A stretch of 45,305 nucleotides of DNA from DASWVC01 sp036401335 (GCA_036401335.1 DASWVC010000416.1:1-45305); one strand, 5' to 3'; counted from the first letter of the stretch, positions 23,967 through 32,259 are shown. Numbers and translations are program-made. Notes: generated by a model not told the origin, from the letters alone.

Positions 23967-25025
23967 TCAAGACGGCATCTCCCTTGAGATACGACGGCTC
24001 ATCACCCACAAAAGGGGCAAACTCACCACAAAACTCACGAGGGCGATAAGCCATGCGATCGCGGAGGTTCGGCCGATCTGAAAAATCCTGAATCCGGTAT
24101 CGAATGCGTAGATGCTGAACGTGGAGGTCTCGCTTCCAGGCCCTCCTTGGGTCAGGAGGTAAATCTTATCGAAGTCTTTCATTGCATCGAGCAATCGAAA
24201 AAACACGCCGACCATCAGGTAAGGAATAAGGTGGGGTAACGTTAAGTAGCGGAACGTCTGGTACCGGTTCGCGCCATCTATTCGGGCAGCCTCAAGCATT
24301 TCGACGTCGAGGGAGTGCAGTCCTGCCAAGACGATCAGGACCAGGAAAGGCGTCCACTGCCAGACATCTGTAAGCACAACGGAGGTCAGCGCCCAGCTCT
24401 GGTCCAGCCAATGGATTCGGGGAAGGCCGGACGAGACCAGGAAGAAATTGAACACGCCCTGTTGATCGTCGTAGAGAAGTTTCCAGAACATACCGACCAC
24501 GGCGGGAGTGATCACCAGCGGGATTAAGACCAAGGCCCGAATCAACCCTCGCCCAACAAATTGTTGGTTGAGCATCAAGGCAAATGCCACGCTCAGCAAA
24601 AGTTCCAAGCCCGTGGCGCTCAATGCGAAGGTCATCGTTACCTGCACGGTCTTCCAAAATGCTGGACTCGCTAAAACCCTCCCGTAGTTCGCCAGTCCAA
24701 TAAACTGCTGGTCACTTCCCGGAACCGTCAGCGTCCAATTGGTAAAACTGACGAACAGCGAATACGCTAAGGGAGCGAGCGTTACGACCGTGAGCACAAA
24801 AGCAGCCGGAAAGATAAACCACGAGGCGGCACGCCGATCGCGACGAGCCCTTCGTGAATCGGTTACGCCACGCGCACCGGCCGGTGCGCTCGTCACGCGT
24901 TTAACAGTGGCGGGCTTGTTCTCGGCCGTGCGAGCATCATCGTAAGAAGCTCCTCCGCGTGCAGGTGGCCGGTGGGTTGACGCACTGGCCCACCAAGGCA
25001 AACCATCCTTTTCAGGTTGGGTCAT
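23967..25025 (-). CDS. Carbohydrate ABC transporter permease, MalF/UgpA type
   Basis: This is a 352-residue membrane protein. A long charged N-terminal tail of about 65 residues (rich in Arg, Ala and Pro) precedes the first helix (ASWFIFPAAFVLTVVTLAPL). Five further helices follow, with the EAA loop EMLEAARIDGANRYQTFRYL. The frame opens at 25094, but the ATG at 25025 (MTQPEKDG) removes 23 residues of unlikely sequence. The tail is longer than usual for the family, so the true start could be later still. It is the partner of the MalG-type permease ten bases downstream. Confidence 0.9.
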   Translation of the reverse strand: MTQPEKDGLPWWASASTHRPPARGGASYDDARTAENKPATVKRVTSAPAGARGVTDSRRARRDRRAASWFIFPAAFVLTVVTLAPLAYSLFVSFTNWTLTVPGSDQQFIGLANYGRVLASPAFWKTVQVTMTFALSATGLELLLSVAFALMLNQQFVGRGLIRALVLIPLVITPAVVGMFWKLLYDDQQGVFNFFLVSSGLPRIHWLDQSWALTSVVLTDVWQWTPFLVLIVLAGLHSLDVEMLEAARIDGANRYQTFRYLTLPHLIPYLMVGVFFRLLDAMKDFDKIYLLTQGGPGSETSTFSIYAFDTGFRIFQIGRTSAIAWLIALVSFVVSLPLLWVMSRRISREMPS

Positions 25026-25121
25026 GGTCCGTTGATTCCGCCGGCGAAAGCCCGAACTGCAGACGCCCCAGGGAACGATGCACAAGTGCAGCAATAAAAT
25101 ACGGAGACGCTTCGAGCATAA

Positions 25122-25751
25122 TCATACCCGGTCAATCCGGGGCTGGGCTTGTCCGTGCGTATGATTCCAGAGATGCCCGACCCGTTGCTGGCCCTCAAGG
25201 GTCGTTTCGAAGTAAACGGCGCTCACAGGTTCGAGCACTTCAGGAAAGTCATGGTGGTGACCCATGCCCGTGGCCAGACACTGCCCGGCTTTAAGCGGGT
25301 AAAACCGATCCTCAGAAACGACCAAGGCGCTTCCTGCAAAAATGATCCAGTATTCGTCACAGTCGTGGTAGTGACGGTCGAAGTTTGTCTGTTTCGGGTA
25401 GGGCGCGGTATCGCCGGAATCCTTTGGATCGGCACTGTTTTGCACCGTGAACAAGCCGGATCCACCGAGCTTATCTCCCCAACGACCAGCCAGCCAAATG
25501 AGAACGGCCTCTTCTTGCACGTCGAACGCGCGAAAACAGCCATTCCCTTCTATGAGATCGATATTGGAACCTTCCAGCGCTGAGGTCGCCTTATCGGCGG
25601 CCGTGATGGTGCATTTGCCCTGCCCAACCACGAGTTTTTCCTTCAAGCCAAGCCGCTCAAACAGACGGTCTTCTCCAGGCTTGAGTCTGACGATCGCGAA
25701 ATGTTCGAGCTCGCACCATTGCGGTGCTCGGCCGCTTTCAATGATAGGCAT
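25122..25751 (-). CDS. Cupin-domain protein in the importer operon
   Basis: This 209-residue protein has one clear cupin barrel in its C-terminal half. HYHDCDEYWIIFAGSALV gives the metal-binding HxHx(n)E box (two His, then Glu), and GHHHDFPEV is the second His box. The N-terminal half (KPGEDRLFERLGLKEKLVVG and following) looks like a second, degenerate cupin barrel without the metal ligands, so the protein may be a bicupin. Cupins include sugar isomerases, epimerases and dioxygenases. Sitting directly after the binding-protein gene, this one could act on the imported compound (for example anomer or aldose/ketose interconversion) or sense it. No closer assignment is possible. Confidence 0.8.
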   Translation of the reverse strand: MPIIESGRAPQWCELEHFAIVRLKPGEDRLFERLGLKEKLVVGQGKCTITAADKATSALEGSNIDLIEGNGCFRAFDVQEEAVLIWLAGRWGDKLGGSGLFTVQNSADPKDSGDTAPYPKQTNFDRHYHDCDEYWIIFAGSALVVSEDRFYPLKAGQCLATGMGHHHDFPEVLEPVSAVYFETTLEGQQRVGHLWNHTHGQAQPRIDRV

Positions 25752-25822
25752 ACTCGGGATGCGGGCTTCGATGAGGATTCCATGTCTGCGCGCCCCATGC
25801 GGTGCACTGCAGAACAGTCACA

Positions 25823-27172
25823 TTAATGGTAATACCCGCGCTGTGTCATCAGGTCCAAGACCGCCCGTTGCAGATCGTGGGACGCTTGTTCTGAGGATTT
25901 GAGACCGGACACGGCGGCATTAATTGCTTCGTAAATGAGGATGTGAATGTCTTCAGCTTCCTTAACGGGAGGGTACTCAACTGACTTGTTCATCCCTTCA
26001 AGGATCGCCGGATAATAAGGATAACGCTTAACAAGCTCGGCATCCTGGAACGCTGACGTACGGGCCGGCGCACCGCCCTGCAACGCTGCTTTTTTCACGA
26101 TCTCAGGGGATGTCAGCCACGCTCCAAAAAGGTAAGCGGCATCGCGATGGGCGGACGATTTATTTACCTCATACGCCCACCCGCCAAGGAGCGCGCCACC
26201 GGGAGGCGGAGCCCAGCTGAATTTGCCGGCAACCTGGGACTGAGCCGGATCGGACAGCCCGCCCAGGCCTCCCGGCCACATCATCGTCTGTCCCACCTTT
26301 CCGGTCGCAAATGCGGTGAACATTTCAGGGAAATCCCACGTGTTAATTCCCGGGGGGCCGACCTTGGCAAGCTTGTTCACCATGAAATCCATCGCCTTCA
26401 GCCCGGCCTCGCTGTCAAACTGAGGTTTCAGCTTGTCGTCGAAGTACGTCCCGCCGAAAGCATTGAAAAGCAAAATCCAAGTCACGGTGGCTTGGATGCT
26501 TTTGCCGGCAGGCATTCCATAGCCGAAATTATGCGAGCTTTTCATCAGTTGCAGTCCTCGCTGGTAGATGTCGTCCCAACTGGCCGGTACGACTTCGGGG
26601 TTTAAACCTGCGGCTTTACATTGGTCGTTGTTCCATAAGACAAGGGTCGCGTCGCCCAGAACCGGCAAGCCGATCGTTGTGCCGTCGACGACCCCATAGA
26701 TTTCCAAAGCGCGTGGTGGGTAATCCTCCAACAACAATGCCGGTGCCCCTTGTACCTCTTGCGCAAGCTTTTTCAGGTCAGCGGTAAACGGCGCGATTTC
26801 ACGCTTCCATTGGTAGGCAAAAAGCGCCCCATCGAACGAGTTGGTGCCGGAGGTAAGATCCAGGATAAGGCGCTGATGGGCTTCCTGGTAGGAAAGCGTC
26901 GTAAAGTTGACCTGGATACCCGTGGCGTCCTCAAATTCTTTGGTAACGGCAGCGTAGGCGTCCGGCGCCGGGCCAGTCGGCATTAACACATTAATTGTAG
27001 TGCCTTTGTACTTAGTTGGGAGAGTTGTCTGCCCCGGCGCAGCGCCGGCGGCTCCGACGGAGCAAACGATGATCAGGGAAAGAAGGAGCCCAGCAAAGCT
27101 CTGAAAACCGGGACGGTACAGAAAGAACGAGGGCGTGTTGGTGGAACGTGAGACTCTGGGATGGTGGTTCAT
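25823..27172 (-). CDS. ABC transporter extracellular solute-binding protein (family 1)
   Basis: This 449-residue exported protein is of the MalE/UgpB cluster. It has a basic N-terminal region, a hydrophobic core FAGLLLSLIIVCSVGAAGAA, a cleavage site after GAAGAA, then the mature fold opening TTINVLMPTGPAPDAYAAV. Typical later segments include GQTMMWPGGLGGLSDPAQ and RDAAYLFGAWLTSPE. The N-region is longer (about 27 residues) than average for a Sec signal. It heads the operon with cupin, permeases, dehydrogenase, Tm-1-like protein and TIM barrel. Its promoter overlaps that of the divergent MocR gene. The ligand is unknown, likely a sugar or sugar-acid derivative. Confidence 0.92.
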   Translation of the reverse strand: MNHHPRVSRSTNTPSFFLYRPGFQSFAGLLLSLIIVCSVGAAGAAPGQTTLPTKYKGTTINVLMPTGPAPDAYAAVTKEFEDATGIQVNFTTLSYQEAHQRLILDLTSGTNSFDGALFAYQWKREIAPFTADLKKLAQEVQGAPALLLEDYPPRALEIYGVVDGTTIGLPVLGDATLVLWNNDQCKAAGLNPEVVPASWDDIYQRGLQLMKSSHNFGYGMPAGKSIQATVTWILLFNAFGGTYFDDKLKPQFDSEAGLKAMDFMVNKLAKVGPPGINTWDFPEMFTAFATGKVGQTMMWPGGLGGLSDPAQSQVAGKFSWAPPPGGALLGGWAYEVNKSSAHRDAAYLFGAWLTSPEIVKKAALQGGAPARTSAFQDAELVKRYPYYPAILEGMNKSVEYPPVKEAEDIHILIYEAINAAVSGLKSSEQASHDLQRAVLDLMTQRGYYH

Positions 27173-27226
27173 GGGGGAACATCAGCTTGCCAGGAAAATC
27201 GGACAGCAACCCGTACAAGCAAGGAT

Positions 27227-27255
27227 TTGAACTACGATAGTATTATGCGTACAAT
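27227..27255 (+). promoter_or_regulatory. Sigma-70 promoter for the MocR-type regulator
   Basis: TTGAAC (27227-27232), exactly 17 bases, TACAAT (27250-27255). Transcription would start near 27262, about 108 bases before the chosen ATG. It overlaps the opposing promoter by 19 bases. Confidence 0.6.
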
Positions 27256-27265
27256 CGGGGGTCAA
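27237..27265 (-). promoter_or_regulatory. Sigma-70 promoter for the Tm-1-like importer operon
   Basis: On the minus strand: TTGACC (27265-27260), exactly 17 bases, TACTAT (27242-27237). Transcription would start near 27230, giving a leader of about 57 bases before the binding-protein ATG at 27172. The TACG/CGTA half-sites that lie between the elements could take part in MocR binding. Confidence 0.6.
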
Positions 27266-27369
27266 AAGGAAAATCTGAGAAATTTACAAGACGCACTTGG
27301 GCTTTTTGGCGTTCCCCTTCGCCGCTTTGAACCCGGTGGTGATAACGCTTGGAGAAAAACAAACGCTTG

Positions 27370-28911
27370 ATGATTTTGTCATGGGTTCGACAACATGCTT
27401 TGGCGGCGGACGGAAGCGAACCCCGCTACAAAGCCATTGCGGAGGTGATCGCCCATGGGATCAAGGCCGGTCAGATTCCTACAGGCAGACGGCTGCCGAC
27501 GGTTAGAGAACTCGCCAAGAGTTTGGGCGTAAGCGATACGACCATTGCTGCTGCGTATCGATTGCTGCGGCAGCAAGGCCAGGTCGAAGGCAGGGTAGGC
27601 AGTGGCACGTACGTTATCCAGGAGCCAGACCGAACCCGAGCGAACCAGGCCTCGCCGCCAATGTACCGGGCAGGAGTTGATCGAGAACGTTCCATGGCCT
27701 GGTCCCCGCCATGGCGCCGCCGGACCCTGACGGCGCACGCCGGGCATCTGAGGGCTGCTTTTCCGGCTGCCCTGGACTGTACGTCCGGAAGACCCGACCC
27801 AGCATTGTTTCCGCTGGCGCAGCTTCAGAGGGCATGGCGATTTGCGATCGACCAGATGACCTACGATGGCCTTCAGTATGCCGGTCCCTACCCGATAGCA
27901 CCTTTGGCAAAACAGGTGGTTTTAGGTTTGGAGCGAGAAGGAGTTGTGGTTAAGGAAAGCGACATTGCGGTCGGTTCGTCAGCCCAACAACTCATTATGC
28001 TTTCCTTACGGGTAATTTCCACGGTTCTCGGGAAAGTTAAACTAACCGTTGCCGTAGAAGAGCCCGGGTATGCCACGATCTTTGACAGCCTCGGACGCCT
28101 TGGACACCGCCTGGTCGGAATGAAAATGGATGATCAAGGAGCGCTTCCTGCTTCGCTCGAAGAAGCCCTTGCTTCCGGAGCAAACGTTGTACTGCTTACA
28201 CCGCGCGCCCATAATCCGACCGGAGCATCATGGTCACTGGAGCGAAAAGCCGCCCTGGCGGAAATCCTCGCCCGGCATCCGGGAGCAACCGCGATCGAGG
28301 ATGATTATTTTGCGGGAGCGACAACGTCCCGTCCGGGCTCTCTGCTCACCGACGAACGCCTTGAGGATCGCGTCATTTACATTCGTTCATTCTCGAAATC
28401 CGTTGCCCCCGATTTTCGCCTCGCCGTTGCCTCCGTCAGGCCGCGCCTCCGGGCATTGTTGATGGAAGAGAAAAGCTTCGCTGATGGTTGGAGCTCCCAT
28501 TTGGCTCAATTTGCCATGGCAACCTTGCTGGCCGATCCCGAGGTCAAGGACATTTTGGCAACAGCCGCACAGGCGTATGCAGACCGGCGACGAGCCGCGA
28601 CGAGTTCGCTGCTGTCGGAATCGGGAGGCCTCGCACGGGTCGCATCGGCGGGAGACGGTGTAAATGTGTGGATCAACCTTTCGCCTGAGGTCCATCCGTC
28701 GGAAGCGATTGAGCAGGCAGCAGCGTTGGGGGTCCTGATCGCTCCAGGTGAGCCGTTCTTCTTGGATATGGGCCACAATAATGCAGTTCGGTTCAATGCG
28801 GGATCTGCAAAAAGCGTTGACCAAGCCTTTGAAATCGGACGGATTCTTTCACGAGCGATCATCCAAGCGGCAGAAGACTCGTCAGGCTCATTTCTGATCC
28901 CTCACGTGTGA
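27370..28911 (+). CDS. MocR/GntR family regulator with aminotransferase-like domain
   Basis: This is a 513-residue two-domain regulator. The N-terminal GntR winged helix (about residues 15-85, GRRLPTVRELAKSLGVSDTT) is joined to a fold-type I PLP aminotransferase-like domain. The PLP site is complete: HNPTG, EDDYF with D311/D312, and the Schiff-base lysine K343 in IRSFSKSVAPDFR. MocR regulators bind PLP and often an amine or amino acid, and usually control a divergent gene set. Here the divergent operon is the importer/Tm-1-like cluster, whose promoter overlaps its own. ATG 27370 is preferred over TTG 27349 and TTG 27367; the difference is seven residues. A true aminotransferase activity is possible but less likely. 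Confidence 0.92.
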   Translation: MILSWVRQHALAADGSEPRYKAIAEVIAHGIKAGQIPTGRRLPTVRELAKSLGVSDTTIAAAYRLLRQQGQVEGRVGSGTYVIQEPDRTRANQASPPMYRAGVDRERSMAWSPPWRRRTLTAHAGHLRAAFPAALDCTSGRPDPALFPLAQLQRAWRFAIDQMTYDGLQYAGPYPIAPLAKQVVLGLEREGVVVKESDIAVGSSAQQLIMLSLRVISTVLGKVKLTVAVEEPGYATIFDSLGRLGHRLVGMKMDDQGALPASLEEALASGANVVLLTPRAHNPTGASWSLERKAALAEILARHPGATAIEDDYFAGATTSRPGSLLTDERLEDRVIYIRSFSKSVAPDFRLAVASVRPRLRALLMEEKSFADGWSSHLAQFAMATLLADPEVKDILATAAQAYADRRRAATSSLLSESGGLARVASAGDGVNVWINLSPEVHPSEAIEQAAALGVLIAPGEPFFLDMGHNNAVRFNAGSAKSVDQAFEIGRILSRAIIQAAEDSSGSFLIPHV

Positions 28912-29081
28912 CGGCACGGTTGAACGACCGGTTGGCCAAGCAATGCAGGCTAAGGGGTGTTGTCGGGCGGCGCACCCGCGCCTGGAAGGACACGTTCCCG
29001 AGGCCGAAAGCAGTTACCCGGATCACGGGGCGAAGCCCCCAACTGCGAGTGACAACCCTGCGCTCGTTGCTGCCTTGCGCT

Positions 29082-29774
29082 CTACCACCAAACAGCGCCG
29101 GCCTCGGGCCAAGTCGCCCCGGACGGCCGGAAACAAACGGTGAGATCCTGGAGGCCGAAATGACCGAGTCTCAGAGGCACCAGGTAATCCCCTTGCAACC
29201 CGGCCGGGTAGCTCACGATAACGGGATAGGCTCCGGCCAGTGCCCCTTCCCCTTCACAGGACCGGCATTCGTACGGTCCGGCATTTCCCCGGCCGCCGCA
29301 CGTCCGGCAGGTCACGCAGATCGGAATCTGGATCCGAACTTTTCCGCCCCGGCAGGCCTGTTCGGGCGATAAAGGAACCTGCAGAATCGGTTGGTGCGTC
29401 CGCGCCGTCCCGGGTGACCTTGGGAACCAGCCGTCACTCCACAACCGCCCGGGGAAGGTGGTTGCATTTGACCGGGAGGGTGAGGGAGCGGCCCTGAGCG
29501 GTTCAGCGTCAGCCCGACGCACGCGCAGCGGCTCTGCACGCCCTGCGGGGTTTGCGTGCCGAACCGGAACGTCGTCCGTTGCACGGTCGTAAACTGCACG
29601 CCGCGCCGGGTCACGCAGCACGGCGTAAGCCTCTTGCAATTCGAGGAAAGGCGCACTGCCGGCCCCTGACTGATCCGGGTGAACTTCGAGGGCGCGACGC
29701 CGGTAAGCGGACCGGATTTCTTCCGCGGTGGCTTCCGGCTTCAGCTGAAGAACGAGGTAATGATCCTTTTTCAT
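29082..29774 (-). CDS. Short DnaJ-like co-chaperone with half zinc finger
   Basis: This is a 230-residue protein. Residues 1-66 form a J domain (YLVLQLKPEATAEEIRSAYR, HPD at 32-34, YDRA at the end) that would stimulate Hsp70 ATPase. A Pro/Arg-rich linker of about 60 residues follows. Then comes a beta-domain start (PLSPEQACRGGKVRIQIP) as in DnaJ C-terminal domain I. The zinc region has only two CxxC units (CRTCGGRG and CRSCEGEG) instead of four, so it can bind one zinc ion rather than two. The second beta domain is absent. The start is taken at MKKDHYLVLQ (29774), because the upstream extension to 29825 has no J-domain sequence. It is not dnaJ itself but a truncated, specialised relative; the partner is unknown. 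Confidence 0.78.
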   Translation of the reverse strand: MKKDHYLVLQLKPEATAEEIRSAYRRRALEVHPDQSGAGSAPFLELQEAYAVLRDPARRAVYDRATDDVPVRHANPAGRAEPLRVRRADAEPLRAAPSPSRSNATTFPGRLWSDGWFPRSPGTARTHQPILQVPLSPEQACRGGKVRIQIPICVTCRTCGGRGNAGPYECRSCEGEGALAGAYPVIVSYPAGLQGDYLVPLRLGHFGLQDLTVCFRPSGATWPEAGAVWW

Positions 29775-29921
29775 ACGGCTTATCCGAACTCGTTGCCCAT
29801 GGGTGCCAGTGTCATGACCCTTCACAGGGCGACGCTGCCATTTTATTCATTCCTCGCGGCAAAATCAATCGTTGGCACGTTTGTCCCCTCCGGTGCCTCA
29901 ACACGCCGATCCGCTTCGGTG

Positions 29922-30959
29922 TCACCTGGGCTCTGCGGGCCGTAAGTCCGGGTCAGGGAGCTTTGAAAACCCCCGCGACCCGCGGTAATCGGGAACGGTA
30001 TTAATCAAAGCGCCGGTCGGGGTCGTTCTCGAGTAACCGGCGACAAGCTGTTCATAGTAATGGGAAAGCGAAAACTCGAACGGGTCCTCCGGATGGGCGT
30101 CGATCATTTGCATGTCGGCATCTGCCATGGTGAGTTTTTTGAACCGGATGGTCCCCCCTTGAAAATACATGTAATTGGCAGCCTTCGGATCAAGCGGGGT
30201 TAAAGGTTTTAGGACGTCACCGGCCGTCTTCGGTCCGAAAACCTGAACAACCCGATTGGTTTCAACCCGGACGCTTGTAACCCGTAACCGCACCCTCGGG
30301 GGCGGGAGCATCCGCTCGAGGTCCATGATCAGGTCATTCCCGACAATGGTAACGCCCCGCGGGCCAGTGCCGGGGACAAGCTTGTCGACTTGCAGACCGG
30401 TTACCTCCATCAGCGACTTGGCCGGAATGCCGCTGGCTTTGATGGACTCTGGGTGGAATCTGATCCGCCCATCTGGCAAAGCATCAAGGGTGCCGATCAT
30501 CTCGGTCGGGACATCCACTCCTTTATGCAGGGTGGCTTCCTGCCGAATCCGTCCGCCTTCGAGGGTGCTGACCCGGAGGTTGGTGAGCGGCGCTCCCGGG
30601 TAATGAAAGACGTAACGGTTCAACAGGTTCGTGAATGAGGCCATGCTCATCGCGGCTTCACCGCCGTCAATTTGCATCAGCATCGACTGACGATCGTCAA
30701 ACGTAGGCGGGATTCCCTCGACGGTTGGGAGAAGTTCTCCCTGTAGTGAGGCGATTTCGAGGACGACCGACTCGTCGACGTGAAAGTTGACGTTCTTGAA
30801 TTCGAACCGGGTGGTCTGGCCAGTGGCGCCGTTGTTCCCAGGCGGCTGCACCCGGGCTGGCTCGGCCGAACGCTTGACCGGCTCCTTGGCAATCAACCGG
30901 TTTGCAGGCGGCGCGACAAACGCAAAACCTAACAAAAAAAATAGGGGTGCCCGGTTCAT
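29922..30959 (-). CDS. Exported protein of unknown function, possibly DUF2993/LmeA-like
   Basis: This is a 345-residue protein. A signal peptide (MNRAPLFFLLGFAFVAPPAN) is followed by a mature part rich in short beta strands. Segments such as TRFEFKNVNFHVDESVVLEI, SMASFTNLLNRYVFHYPG and DGRIRFHPESIKASGIP recall the alternating lipid-binding beta folds of the DUF2993/LmeA group, but I cannot confirm the family. An MSMASF-like block followed by NLRVSTLEGG could be a conserved core. The start is ATG 30959, because the frame from 30980 only adds seven residues before the signal peptide. Neighbours on the same strand are the DnaJ-like gene and a short-chain dehydrogenase, with gaps of about 150-170 bases. 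A role in the envelope is inferred from export only. Confidence 0.7.
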   Translation of the reverse strand: MNRAPLFFLLGFAFVAPPANRLIAKEPVKRSAEPARVQPPGNNGATGQTTRFEFKNVNFHVDESVVLEIASLQGELLPTVEGIPPTFDDRQSMLMQIDGGEAAMSMASFTNLLNRYVFHYPGAPLTNLRVSTLEGGRIRQEATLHKGVDVPTEMIGTLDALPDGRIRFHPESIKASGIPAKSLMEVTGLQVDKLVPGTGPRGVTIVGNDLIMDLERMLPPPRVRLRVTSVRVETNRVVQVFGPKTAGDVLKPLTPLDPKAANYMYFQGGTIRFKKLTMADADMQMIDAHPEDPFEFSLSHYYEQLVAGYSRTTPTGALINTVPDYRGSRGFSKLPDPDLRPAEPR

Positions 30960-31131
30960 GGCACGGCGTTCAAGGACCACGTTGCTTTCTGAGACGGACG
31001 CGCATTTTGGAAAACGGTTTGGGCGGTTGCTGCCGCCGATGGGCTACTGCTGGCCGGCAGAATCGTCGCCGATAAACCGGCCCGCAGACCAGGTGTACCC
31101 CACACAGCGGCATTCCCGATCCAGCCTTCCC

Positions 31132-32001
31132 TTACATGATGGGCACGCCGCCGGTGACGGCTACGCGCGCACCTGAGACGTAACTCGCCTCATCCGAAGC
31201 GAGGAGTACGTAGATGGGCGCCAACTCCGCCGGCTGGCCGGCCCGCTTCATCGGGGTCTCCTCGCCAAAGCTCTTGACCTGTTCAGACGGCATGGTCGCC
31301 GGAATCAGCGGCGTCCAGATCGGCCCGGGCGCGACGCTGTTGGCCCGAATGCCCCTTTCGGCCAGCAACTGGGCCAGGCCACCGGTGAAATTGACGATGG
31401 CGGCTTTGGTCGCTGAGTAGCCCAGCAGCTTCGGTTTCGGCGTGTCCGAATTGACCGAGGCGGTATTGATGATCGAGGCGCCTGGTTTCATGTGCGGCAC
31501 GGCGGCTTTGCACAGATGAAACATCGCCGTAATGTTGGTTTGGAAAGTGCGGTCCCACTCTTCGTCGGGAGTTTCTTCCAGCGAATCGCGCGTCATCTGG
31601 AACGCGGCGTTGTTGACCAGCACATCGACGCGCCCAAAGGCTTCCACGGCCTGGGCGATAATGGCCCGGCAGTGGGCCGGATCCTGAATGTCGCCGGGAA
31701 CCAGCACCGCCTTGCGCCCGGCCGATTCCACCAACCGGGCGGTTTCCTGCGCGTCTTCCTCTTCGTCCAGGTAGGATATGAGCACATCGGCTCCCTCGCG
31801 CGCAAACGCCAGGGCCACCGCCCGCCCGATGCCGGAGTCTGCCCCGGTGATGACCGTGGCTCGGCCTTGAAGCCTGCCGCTGCCTTTGTACGAGTCCTCG
31901 CCATAATCAGGCTTGATTCGCATGTCTGCCTCCAGGCCGGGTGGCGCTTGCTTGGATTCCGCTTGGGGCGGCTGGGGGCCGCGGGTCTTGGGATCTTGCA
32001 T
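31132..32001 (-). CDS. Short-chain dehydrogenase, general-stress-protein-39 type
   Basis: This is a 289-residue classical SDR with an N-terminal extension of about 45 residues (Pro/Gln/Lys-rich, then IKPDYGEDSYKGSGRLQGR). That extension is characteristic of the YdaD/GSP39-like group. The cofactor motif is TGADSGIG, NNAA follows at the fourth strand, and the catalytic set is Ser in TASVN plus YSATK (Tyr and Lys). The APGPIWTPL segment after the active site is typical of the family. It reduces or oxidises an unknown alcohol or carbonyl with NAD(P)H. Related genes are often stress-induced. A strong hairpin lies 45 bases upstream of the start. Confidence 0.92.
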   Translation of the reverse strand: MQDPKTRGPQPPQAESKQAPPGLEADMRIKPDYGEDSYKGSGRLQGRATVITGADSGIGRAVALAFAREGADVLISYLDEEEDAQETARLVESAGRKAVLVPGDIQDPAHCRAIIAQAVEAFGRVDVLVNNAAFQMTRDSLEETPDEEWDRTFQTNITAMFHLCKAAVPHMKPGASIINTASVNSDTPKPKLLGYSATKAAIVNFTGGLAQLLAERGIRANSVAPGPIWTPLIPATMPSEQVKSFGEETPMKRAGQPAELAPIYVLLASDEASYVSGARVAVTGGVPIM

Positions 32002-32045
32002 AAAGTTTTTGGTAAGGCGTTAAGAGTTGAAAGCAGGCTGGCAAA

Positions 32046-32078
32046 GTGAAGCCTGGAGGCTGCCCTCCCCGGCTTCAC
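32046..32078. other. Strong intergenic hairpin upstream of the SDR gene
   Basis: GTGAAGCC (32046-32053) pairs with GGCTTCAC (32071-32078). Inside this, GGAGG (32055-32059) pairs with CCTCC (32064-32068), giving 13 pairs with small bulges. It lies 45 bases before the SDR start on the minus strand, so it could be part of its leader or an unrelated repeat. Confidence 0.5.
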
Positions 32079-32231
32079 CAAGATTGGTTACCGCTTGGAA
32101 CGCAGGCGGGTCCGTTCCAGGATCGGTGGAATTCAGGGGCGCAGCCCTGAAACCCGGGTCAGCTATGCCTTGGCCGCCGTCTGTGCATTCATTCATTTTC
32201 CGCGTGTGGCGATGCATTGTGTCGCCGCGGG

Positions 32232-32259
32232 GGCGGCAAAGGGACTCGCCGCCCTACAG
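32232..32259 (+). repeat. Intergenic stem-loop repeat, copy 11
   Basis: GGCGGCAA, AGGGAC and TCGCCGCC (32246-32253), followed by CTACAGG. Its sequence is nearly identical to copy 4, with one unpaired stem base. Confidence 0.75.

Noticed and set aside
30960..31131. Possible gene remnant between the exported protein and the SDR
   Set aside because: No frame showed a recognisable family pattern; too short to judge.
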